Positions 47,401-57,120 of a stretch of 64,000 bases of DNA are shown piece by piece. Where the stretch lies: NCBI GenBank assembly GCA_008360975.2, contig CM039189.1, positions 7,816,056 to 7,880,055 of the forward strand, written 5' to 3'. Every line of letters begins with the position of its first letter. Positions within the stretch are counted from its first letter, which is position 1. The notes beneath the pieces were generated by a model. The model was not told the origin of the DNA, did not search any database, and was given only the letters and a program-made list of their open reading frames with translations. Both the position numbers and the translations under genes were made by a program. The DNA comes from Lichenostomus cassidix (Eukaryota > Chordata > Aves > Passeriformes > Meliphagidae).

Positions 47401-49506
47401 CTTCTCCGGGGCACTGGAAACCCAAGTCCCTCCTAGACCAAGGGTGGCCAGGCTTTGACTCTGTAACATCTGTACCTCACAAGGAGTTCACGTGTGGTCC
47501 CCTGGCCTGATGCTCATCCACTTGAGTGGCAGCAGGGACATGCTGGCATGAGGGCCACTGGGTAAGGCAGGAGGAAGCAGGACAGCAGGAGATGCTGAGG
47601 GCAGTGACTCTGGGTCAGTGCAGGGAAGCACCACATGAGCACGCTGCCAGCTTCTACCTTTGCCTTCTCCCTCACAGCCATGTGGCTACATCAAGGTTTT
47701 AACCTCTAACTTTTCATTCAACCCCTTACATCTGTTTTCTCTAGGCTTTTCTCTCCCTTTGTGTCCCAAAAGTCTTCTGTCCTACGCAGAGGCAGCCATG
47801 GGGCCCACACAGCTAGGAGATCCAGAAATGGTTGCCAATCCTTGTATCAAGGAACAGTGCCTGGGCACATCCAAATCCCATGCCCAAAGATGCTCATCCC
47901 TTATCCAGATTTCCACACGCTATTGGAACCTAGGGATGAAGAGCAGCATTCATCATGGGAAAATGCAAGCACAGCCAAGAACTTAAGGTTCTCCTAAGAA
48001 AATTTCTCGCAGATTCCCCAGCACTGAGGGCCTTCTCACAGGTAGCCGTGGACAATACATCAGGATGGCCAACTCAGGGAACAGTGGACCAAGAGGGAAA
48101 TAAAGCAACACTACTATTTCACAAAACACACTCAAGTAAGCATCTCAAAAAATGGCAGTTCTCTTCCAGAAATGTTACTATTTAAAGGTCCTTTTTCCTT
48201 CGAGAAAGTTGGGGTCTCCCTAGAAGTTACTTTAAATAGAGAAGTTTGCCAAACCACACACTGCAGTGCTTGGTGTTTCCATTTGTCGAGTTGCAATGGT
48301 TTTGAATGACTCTGGAAAGCACCCAGGGATAAAAGGATGAGAAAAGCACAGGAAAGGTTTCCTTCTCTTTCATAAAAACATTTTCCTCCCAGGTTTAAAA
48401 GCAATACTGCTCACAGCAGAGAGGCTACTCTTCGCCAAGGCTTAGAGAAACCTGCCAGGTGCCTCAAACTCCAGGAGGGAGAGTGACCAGTGAAGCTTTT
48501 AACTTCTTGCCTGGGCAAGAGGCCATTTTTTCTGGAGCAAGAATGAGGTGGTGAAACAACTCTCCATGAATACCTGTCCAACATCCATAAACTTAACCCA
48601 CGCCACTCAACAGCCGTGTAGACACATCACAACAGCCAAACACCGCAGCACAAGCTGTCTGCTCCTGGGAGTGCAGAGGAGGGATTCTCACATCACCAAG
48701 TTCACCCAGAGTTTGGTCCCACAAGAAAGCCAAGCCTGCTCAGTTATCTGCCCATCATACACGCAGGTCTGGCTTGAACAGGGAATATGCAATCCTGTTC
48801 TTCCACGCAATCTAGATACAGGAGGAAGCAGCCTGGTTGGAGCTGCTTTTGCCTCATGCAGTCTCCAAAGGCACAAAACTTCCACATTTTGTGGAGTCCT
48901 AGCTTCTCTCACTGTTCTGCCCTCAACCAGAAGGGCCTGATGGAGGTGGAAAAAATCTGAATTCAGTCCTTCTAAGAAGGAAGAGAAAAGTACGGGAAAG
49001 CCAAGGGCATTGCATTGGTCAAAACTGTGCATTAAGGCAAACACAAGCCCAGCAACAAGAGACTCACCCAGGAAAAGTTCAACCACGATGGGACCAGGGT
49101 TAGGCACGTTGCTGGGAGCACCAGGTGGTGGCACTCAGTTGCTGCGGTGCCAGGGACAACAGACAGACACAGCTCTGCCTCCCAAAGCCTTCCCACAAAT
49201 GAAATCAGATCAGCAGGCACCTGAAGGAGGGCAGAGCCCAACAGCAACACAAACAAACCATGGCTGCAAGTGTCCTCTGCGGGTTGCATCTGGCAAAAAT
49301 TGCCTTGCAAGGGTTTGGGAGAGTCCATAGAGAAAGCAATCAGCCCTCAAAAAGACAAATATACAGCAGGGCTGGCTAGGTGGTGGCTGCCCTTGCTAAA
49401 CTTCATGGAAAAACACAACTTGTGCAAACCGAATTCCCTCGCTAACCTCTTCCCCTTGTTGAAATATTAAACAAAAATAACTTCTCTTTTTATCTTTGAG
49501 CCAGCA
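47400..49506. other. Non-coding stretch, no gene seen
   Basis: The frames at 48548-48940 (130 codons, plus) and 48688-49134 (148 codons, minus) overlap on opposite strands and have no domain, so both are dismissed. No repeat family was recognised. Confidence 0.5.
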
Positions 49507-49580
49507 GGACAAATTCATCATTAAAGGAACTTCACTGAAGTCAACAGGGATATATCTGAGATGAAGAAATGAATTTGACC
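49507..49580. mobile_element. Inverted-repeat (MITE-like) DNA transposon remnant
   Basis: GGACAAATTCATCA at the left end pairs with GAAATGAATTTGACC at the right, giving near-perfect terminal inverted repeats of about 12 bp. The centre reads CACTGAAGTCAACAGGG. From memory this fits a palindromic element of sauropsid genomes with GGCCAAATTCATCC termini and a centre of CACTGAAGTCAATGG flanked by GGTGTAACTC arms. About 74 bp remain, close to full length for this compact form. The family name was not verified. Confidence 0.65.
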
Positions 49581-52139
49581 TATTGTATTTCATGTCCTTA
49601 TGTTCTAGCTAATAACTAAATTGCACAGACTCCTAATCAACAGGATCAGAGAACCTGGCCAAAGCAGTTTGCTTTCTTACCCCCAGCATTGCTGTCTGTA
49701 CTTTTATATTGCTTTCTCTTTAAGTAACTTTTGAAAGCAGGTATTTTCAGCCAATTTAATCACATAATTTTTTTTCATGAGCATACTGTCAAAATCTTCA
49801 TAGAGTTTTCATAGAATATTTTCTCCTAATGCAGAAACTAAGTAAACAAGAAATTTTCTATTTAAAATTTTACCAACTGCCACTAAAAAAAATTTTTTTT
49901 GGGTGTTTCAAGCACAGAAATTTGTTAAAATTACTCCAGCCACAGGATGCCTAGTCTGATCCAAGGATCTCCTTGGAAGATGCATGGAATGAAGGAAAAC
50001 AAAGTTGTGGCTACACAAGGAGATCCAAAACTCTGTGTCTCGGCACACTGACAAATCTTTCCACAGAGCCAGGGCACACAGTTCTTGCCAGGCAGAATGC
50101 AAGAGATTCAGAGAAAGGAAGAGTTGCCGGCAGAGGAGCAGGAAGATGATGAAACATAGAAGCTACCAAAGCCTGTGTTAGGCAGAAGATGCATTTTGTG
50201 TCTCGTGTTATATTGGCTGCCAGTCGATTACAGTGCAGGCTGTATAAACACGTCATGCGTGCTCTGACAGGGAGTCGGGGTGAAGCAGGGTGTCAGGGTA
50301 AAACAGAGGATAATAAAATCACTTTAGATTTATTTCTCTAAATTGGAAACTTCATGCTTACACCTGACTAAATCATCAGCCTGAAACTCTAGCTCGACTC
50401 CCACAGAAAAAGTATGAAACCTTATCCCATCTTTGTTTAACAAAGGCCAATCAAGCTCGCCTAATGAATTCTGCAGATGTAGGCGACGGGACGCGTTTGG
50501 CCACTTCAGTTCTGCAGGGCTTCCTCAGAGCTGTCTCCAAAGTACCCATCTTGCTCTTCAAGCAACTGAAGAGCTCTCAGCATCTCAAAGCCAGGCTGCC
50601 CCACAGCAGCCCATGGGCAGAGGAGACTCATGAGTGTGTTAACTGGGCATTAGCCGTGGCATTTATAAATCCTGGCAAATATTAAGGAGAGCATCACAGG
50701 TGGTTGGTAGCAGGGGCTGGAGGATGGCAGTGCTACCCCCACCCTGCCCAGCTTGACAGGAGCAGGGTGCCAGCACCTCCACCTCCATCCCACCTCCAGT
50801 GAATCCCCTTGCTTGCAAAGTGCAAAAGGACCTTTTTTTTACAAAAAAAAAAAAAAAAAGTCTAGCATAAGGAGCTGGTTAAAAAACAATAAATCAGTGG
50901 TGAAATGTGGATAACAACCTTCTCTGTAAAATCAACATGGATTGTGTTCCTGCAGAGAGCTGTCTGACAGGCCGGTTGAAGCCTGACTGCTTGCAGCCAG
51001 ATTTTTTTTTTAATTTATTTTTTTTTATTTTACAAGCTGGAGGAGTATCTTGGATCAGGGGGAGGCAAGGAGGTCTCTTCCTTTTGTACATGGTTCTGCT
51101 GTGTTAGAAAATCAATAAGCGAGGTCCTGACCTCAGCATAACTTCAGACATCACTCATGACTCCTTTGAATCTCTTCCCCCACAAAAACCCAATTTTCTT
51201 TTTAATCACGCACACCAGAGGGAGTGCTGGCAAGGAAGGGATATCTTGCCTCAAGATGTGGGCAAAACCCATTTGCACCCATCTTTCCTGACAGGTAGAA
51301 ATCAAATTAGAATAGGAACGCACTTGGAGAGGGCAAGGGGAATGGGGTTAGCTGAGGTAGAGCGCAGCCCAGCAGGAAATGCCGAAAAAGAAACCATATG
51401 GAGCGTGGAGGTGCTATGGATTAATATGAGAATTCCCACTTTTTTCTTTTTTTTTCAGAGGGAAGGGAATAAAAAACAAAATGCACATTATTTTTCTCCC
51501 ATCTTGTTTTAGCGCTGGGCTATTTTTCTCTTAAACCTCCTTTTTAAAAGATAAAACAAAACACAACAAAGATTTGCCACACGTTTTCCCTCCAGCCGAG
51601 TCCTCAGGCTGGCTAAATTGGGTGATTAAAATATAGGAAGGCCTCCAGATTCCCCTCAGGACTGTTTTTAATATCTGTAAAACTGCCACTTTGTCTTGCC
51701 AAGGTAAACACCATCGCATGCAGTTCAAAGGTGAGCAAGCCTAAATGTTTCCCTTCGCCTGAAAGGAATCTGCCTTGGGACCCTGCGGGCCGTGCCGGAG
51801 GGGGATGTGGCCGAGCCCAGACCACGGTGTGGTGGCCAGAGAGGCATCTGTGTACACAACGCTAACTTCTCCCACACAAATACTAAAAATTTCTCATTAA
51901 AAATTATTGCTGTGTCAACATGTGAGGCCGCTCAGCCCCCAATCTGGAAAAGGCGTTCTGTTTTTTTCTTGCCTTTGCTGGGAAAGCGGCGGCAACGGTG
52001 GCAAGGGATGGGGGAGAGAGATGGGATGTGAGACTGGAGTCATCTGCTGCTGACTTTGGATCTCTTCTTTCTCCCTTGTCACTCAGCTTGGGATTTCCAA
52101 CTGTTCCACTTCATCTATTTTAGTTACTTGCTACCCAGG
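49581..52139. other. Non-coding stretch with scattered weak signals
   Basis: A T8 run facing a 17-A run lies at 50833-50859. GGCGACGGGACGCG near 50483 and CATGCGTGC near 50252 retain CpGs. Segments near 50215-50500, 51490-51720 and 51870-51930 have moderate enhancer-like texture but no decisive feature. No exon or repeat family was recognised. Confidence 0.45.
50833..50859. repeat. T8/A17 homopolymer pair
   Basis: Eight T, then AC, then seventeen A. It could fold as a small hairpin and is probably a mononucleotide microsatellite. Confidence 0.85.
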
Positions 52140-52370
52140 TTTTTTTCCCCCCCTCTCCTCATTCGCTCCCTATCGCGGAGCTTTATATTTCCCTCACATG
52201 GCTGGGCTGGCTTGCTTGGTGTTACTTTAAATGGAAATGCAATTTTAAGCCATCTCTTTTGTCGTGGTGGCTGCAGTGCCTTCAGAGCAAAAGGTTTGCT
52301 GTTATCTAGACCCATCTACACAGATGCAGCCATAAATCTGAACGTGCTCTACCCATGCATGATCCCTTTC
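52140..52370. promoter_or_regulatory. Candidate conserved non-coding element
   Basis: CCCTATCGCGGAGC, GTTACTTTAAATGGAAATGC, TTTTGTCGTGGTGGC, GCTGTTATCTAGACCC, GCAGCCATAAATCTGAACGTG. The sequence is complex, with a few retained CpGs and GATA-like TTATCT. It is non-coding; the call is tentative. Confidence 0.3.
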
Positions 52371-52774
52371 ATGGGTGGCCAGGAATTCATAGCAAAACAG
52401 CACAAGAAACAAATATTTGATCCAGTACGACAAAATTTGCAAAGCCCCATCAATTCAAACTCTTAATTCTGCCCTATGATGTCAGGCATTTTGCTCCAAC
52501 ACACCACAAAAAAATTTTAAAATATGCTCTGCTATCAAGCGAGGTGAAGGGAAGTTACCCCAGGGAATGAAAATATGGAATGGGGTGGAGAAGGGAGGGC
52601 AGGGAGCCAGTTGTGTACTGTAAAACCAAGCAGCCGCCTCTGCAAAGCATCCATCTCCAGGGAGGGCTGGTGGTGGGCGGGTGGCCAGCACACCCCAGCC
52701 CTCCAAGGGCTCCCGAATCCCTGCTCTCCAACGCCATGGCACGATGCACACGGGTTTGCACCGAGACGACATGA
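52371..52774. other. Non-coding stretch, no gene seen
   Basis: GC-richer sequence at 52560-52740 with frames open on both strands; no domain was recognised. Confidence 0.5.
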
Positions 52775-53280
52775 AATACAGCGAGGCGTAATTAACCTGA
52801 TGTAATGCTATATATCAATAAGTTAAAAAACCAACAACTTGCTTTGAGGTCAGGCACCCACACACGCAACTCAAACAGTGGAGACCTAATCTAAATTTAT
52901 TGGAGTCTGTAACAGCTGGACTTATGCCTCTAATACCTTTTAAGTGCCTCTTTTAACAGTGAGCTGAGTGTGTCTTTCATTAAGGTGGAGTTGAAAGTAT
53001 GTTAAGTTCATAAGCATGAAAATAGCCATTTAGTTTTCTCAGAGATTAATTCTGCCTCCAGTTTGCTCTCACTGAACCCCATTAATGTCTGGGATTTGGT
53101 GTTTAGTGTCCCATTTGCATAATCTCTGTTTATTACAGGGCCTCGATAATGTGAAAGTATTAAAATATTTCTTTCCCAAAATACAGAGGTATTAATCTTG
53201 GAATCCTCCTAGTGTCCTTAATTTGCCATCAAATCCCACAACAGAAACGAATGTGCTTTCTAATCAGCAATCTTTTCTCG
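52775..53280. promoter_or_regulatory. Strong candidate conserved non-coding element
   Basis: AGCGAGGCGTAATTAACC (TAATTA core at 52789-52794), AATCTAAATTTATTGG, GTTTTCTCAGAGATTAATTC, CCCCATTAATGTC, a POU octamer ATTTGCAT (53113-53120, extended by AATC), CCTCGATAATG and GAGGTATTAATC form over 500 bp of AT-rich, complex sequence. Multiple TAAT cores and no open frame suggest a homeodomain-responsive enhancer. A transposon remnant abuts its right edge. Confidence 0.45.
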
Positions 53281-53286
53281 CTTATA

Positions 53287-53388
53287 GGCCCTGATCCAAC
53301 AAGCTTTTAAGCAAACAATTTACTTTAAGCAATGAGTAGTCGTATTGGAACCAATGGAACAGCTCGTGTGCTGTGATGGATTGGGGCC
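53287..53388. mobile_element. Inverted-repeat (MITE-like) DNA transposon remnant
   Basis: The left end GGCCCTGATCC is mirrored by GGATTGGGGCC at the right end (9 of 11 positions pair). The interior carries CTTTAAGCAATGAGTAGTC, then ATTGGAACCAATGG at the centre. From memory this matches a palindromic non-autonomous element of turtles and crocodiles with 'ggccctgatcctgcaa...actttaagcacgtgagtagtcccattgaagtcaatggga...' structure. The bases ATA flank both ends (53284-53286 and 53389-53391) and could be a 3-bp target-site duplication, though that agreement is expected by chance once in 64. About 102 bp. Confidence 0.65.
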
Positions 53389-54589
53389 ATAGAAAATTGC
53401 CTTGATGAAAATGTCAATGCTCCCAAGAGCTGGTGAAAATATATTTTTATTATAAACACACAGAGGAACTGTTTTGATCTGAACATTATGGGGAACAAGC
53501 TTTGAACCGATGCTTTTCCACGGTCAGACCTAAACAGAAACTGAATACCACCAGGTTGGATGACAGTTTAAAAAGGCAGCCCAGAGCCAGATTGATGTTT
53601 GTATATAATGAAATTCAGTATTGATGTGATATGGACACTGTCCAGCCTCCACCACTTGTTAGGGTGACGTACAGAGAATGTGGAGAAGATAAAAATCAAA
53701 GCAGCACAAAGAAAATAAGTCTCAACACTAAGAGGAAACATTGTTTTGAGGAGCTATTTTGCCGCAAATGTTTTGAAGATAATCCACAGCCAAATGTAAA
53801 ACACAGAAGTGACGATGATGTCTAAGCACCATGCACAAGATATCCATCATGCCTCATTTTAAGTCAGAAAACCAAAGCTGGGCTGTCCCCCAGACATGCG
53901 CTGGGAACTGGAGATGGGTTTGGAGAGCCTTCACACCATCACTCTGTCTCCACACCAATATAAGCCTGTGGGCACTAAGTCCAGGTGGTTTCAGGCAGTC
54001 TCCCCATCTCCCTCACCTGCAGGGAATTTTGGATAACGCCACCCCATAGCCAGGTACCAAAAAGATACAAGAACAGATGTTATGTGGCAACACACGGGAC
54101 TGCCAGATAAGAAGTGATAACAGACAGCAGCTAAACAAACCCCAGAGACCAGCACAGAGTTAATCCTAGATTCCTGCTGCAGAAGACGGGGAATCACCCC
54201 TGCTTTTTTATGAATATCATATGTTCATCTGTTCGCTGGATTGCCATTGTGTTGCCTGCTCTGTGATCAGCAGGGCTTGCTCCCACCAGGAGCCAACTGC
54301 ACACAGGTCAGAGGGTTGATGGCAGCCCCAGCTGTCCCCATTCACCAGCACCTAATGGACAACACAGGTGTCCTCCACCCTGGAGGTTCACCTTACTCAG
54401 CTTGGCAGAAGGGGGAGAGGGCAGGAATCAAGCCAGAAGTAGGAAACTGCAAATGAAAACGCAGGTTCTAAAGGCATGAGGGAGTCAGGGAGGAGCATAT
54501 CTGGGGAGGAGAGAGAGCCCTGGCTCAGACACAGCAGGAATCTGCATAAACCAGCCATAAATGGCTTAAACTAGCCCAGCTTTCCTGTC

Positions 54590-54621
54590 TTTTTTTTTTT
54601 TTTTTTTTAGGTGTGTGTGTG
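54590..54621. repeat. Poly(T) tract plus (GT)5
   Basis: Nineteen T (54590-54608) followed by AG and five GT units. It resembles a very strong polypyrimidine-AG splice acceptor on the plus strand, but no exon follows that I can support. Confidence 0.85.
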
Positions 54622-55628
54622 ATTCCACTACCTGCGAACTCAGAAAAGAACATTTGCACTGACCCATTGCTTCTGATGTTTTCCATGCAAGGAGAGGACG
54701 AACCACACAGGACACTGGGGGACAAAATTAACCAGTTTCTCACAGTATTTCAAGAAAAGAATCACTCCTGAAGAAATCAGAAAAATGGACAGCAGCAGCA
54801 GAAGCCGTTAGCAGGGCACTGTGGAGACAAAGAACCCTTTCAGAGTTGAGTTAAAATAGTAAAAAAATATAAAGAGGACAAGACAAATTAAATGCCAATC
54901 ACTGATTCCACCCCACCACACTGCTAAACTTCCAGCATAAAGGAAGTGTCAGGAGAAGAATCACTCTGCTCTCTCCTCATTTTTCCCAACTCCAGCAAGC
55001 AGACCCACACACAGCACTGGGTTGGACACACCACGGACTCATCCAGCACAGTGTGTGTTGTATTTGCTCCTGGGAGAAGAGCAGTCCTTGATAAAGAGGT
55101 CAGACAGACAGGAGGCATGGCACCAGCACTGCAGCAGGGAAAGAGGGAAGGGGAATTAAGGTGATAATAGAAGAGCTGAGGTAAAAGAGGGAGCTATGTC
55201 CCATCAGCAGCTCCAAACTGGATGCCTTTGGATGTGGAAAATTGCTGGACCAAGAGGAATCGGGCAAAGAGCCAGCAAGGAGCAGGCTATTCACCAGTTT
55301 CCTCTCCAACAAAGCCACATCCTGACTGCAAATCTTGCAAATCAATTATGCCCACAGGTTGTTGGGTTGCAAAGGCGGGGAAGAAGGAGTTTGTTTTGCT
55401 TTTCTTAGTAAACCACAAGACCATTTCCTAGCACATTATCCCAAGAATGACAGGCAGGGCCAGGGCTGCCAGGTGCCCGGGAAGAGGCTGCCAAGTCCCA
55501 AGGATCACCATTGCTAATTGGCTCCTCTGAAATGAGCGTGACAGAGAGCCACATTTTCTCACCCACAGGTTTCAGGGTTATATTTAACCGGCTGAGGCAG
55601 AATTAAATGTCAGCTTGGCTGGAAGGAG

Positions 55629-55662
55629 AAAAAACAAAACAAAACAAACAACAACAAACAAA
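55629..55662. repeat. (AAAAC)n / (AAC)n simple repeat
   Basis: Alternating AAAAC and AAC units over about 34 bp. A simple repeat with no associated element. Confidence 0.85.
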
Positions 55663-56639
55663 GTGAGAACTTGTCATTAAGCCGGAGGGGAGTCAGTGCT
55701 AAGTGCACTGCGGTGGTGCCCACACACAGCCTGGCAGGCACCAGCACAAGCAAGAAGGAACCAAGGGATTTATCCCTTGAAAAGCACCGTTTCAATTCAG
55801 GTTGCTTATTTTGATTTGTAAGCAACACAGGGGGTGAGGGAGAAGGCACATATTTCCCCTCTCTGATTTCTGTCCTGAGTACTCCCACCTCCCAGTCTGA
55901 TTGCAGCCACAGATTTCCACATCCAGCCGCACTGATGGCAGAAACTTCCAGCAAAAAAAGGATGGGGTGGTGAAAAGAGACAGACTCCTCAAACACATCT
56001 GGAGCCACTGGAGGAAGTTCAATTCAGCTGGAGCACAGGTCCCTTTGCTGGCGATGAAAGAGGGTGGAGGAGGAAGGGGAGGGAGCAATGTCTCCCCCAC
56101 ACACAGCACCTGCTCCAAAACAGCCAGCAGGGCTTCTCTCAGCAACACACACACGTCCTTCCTGGCATGGGAAGGACAGCTCCAGGCATCATCTTCTTGC
56201 TCTCTAAACCACAGGTGCAGCCTTCCTTTGGGTCGTGGTACAGTCAGAGCAAAACAAGACCCCATCCCCACAAGCTGCTGTTTTCACCAAACATGAGAAA
56301 ATGTCAAATTCTAGGAAAATACAGCTATGAAATGGAAAGCATCCTTTCAAAACACAATGTTGCACTTTCCAGCTGAAAGTGAAGTATCCTGGACCAAGCT
56401 GAGTTTAAAATCATCCTTTTCCAAGTCAAAATGGTCATTGCAAATGAGAATTGTTTTGAAGCAGTCTAACTTTGTGAAGAGAATTACAGAGTTAAATATT
56501 TTGACACTATCAAATCAAAACTTCTTATTCCCTGGATAGAGGTTGTTTTGACTTTTTAATCTTAACCAGGAACCAAAAATTTTAAAAACCGAATGAAATG
56601 TTGACACATCCAAATTTCCCTCAGGCTGGCAGGTCTATT

Positions 56640-57120
56640 TTCTAACCACCCCTTCTTAAATGAAGACGGAAATATTAAGCTTCAGCTCATATTTCTCCAG
56701 GCTTATTTTCTTTAGCTCCCATCTTTAAAAACTGGAGACCATAAATAGCCTGGGTTTTTTCTTCCAGACTGCAACATAGACTTTTAATCCAAACATTTGC
56801 AATCATCACAGCTGTAATAAGTACAACGTTTCTTCAAAGGGATTACATTGGACTGTGGTTTTCAGTATTGTCTCATTGTCTGTTGTGAAACCTCCTCATC
56901 ATAAATTAATTTGATTCTATTATCTTTCTGATACAATCTGCTTTCTGACAGATCAGTTTTAATCTTGGTTCATTCCTGTTTCTTATTGACAGCTCGGAGC
57001 ACTGTTGAAGAAATGCAAGTTATTAATGTTGACAGGGTTTGTAATGGAATATCTTTTATCCAGAAACGTATCCTTTGTAATGTTTTTATTCCCCCTTCTC
57101 TGGCTACTTTAAGAGGCTAA
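56640..57120. promoter_or_regulatory. Strong candidate conserved non-coding element with spaced TGACAG sites
   Basis: Three TGACAG cores on the plus strand start at 56946, 56987 and 57030, that is 41 and 43 bp apart, close to four DNA turns each. TGACAG is the core bound by TALE homeodomain factors of the MEIS/TGIF group. CATAAATTAATTTGATTC, TATTAATGTTGACAGG, GAAGACGGAAATATTAAGC, ACAACGTTTC and GAAACGTATCC add AT cores and CpGs. There is no open frame. The role is inferred. Confidence 0.47.

Larger units (their letters stand above)
53389..56639. other. Non-coding stretch, no gene seen
   Basis: The first 250 bases may continue the regulatory block to the left. The frame 53631-53825 has no recognisable domain. 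A 19-T run followed by a short GT repeat lies at 54590-54621 and an AAAAC-type simple repeat at 55629-55662. Frames of 130-160 codons at 55610-56296 overlap on opposite strands and are dismissed. Confidence 0.5.

Noticed and set aside
48548..49134. Overlapping frames of 130 (plus) and 148 (minus) codons
   Set aside because: They occupy the same bases on opposite strands, neither shows a known domain, and no splice or promoter context supports either.
53631..53825. 64-codon lysine- and cysteine-rich frame downstream of the transposon remnant
   Set aside because: The cysteines do not form a recognisable zinc-binding spacing and there is no supporting context. Probably chance.
54590..54612. Strong splice-acceptor-like poly(T)-AG
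   Set aside because: The T run is a microsatellite and the following GT repeat is not exon-like.
55792..56296. Frames of 159 (minus) and 131 (plus) codons
   Set aside because: Mutually overlapping on opposite strands and compositionally noisy; no domain was recognised.
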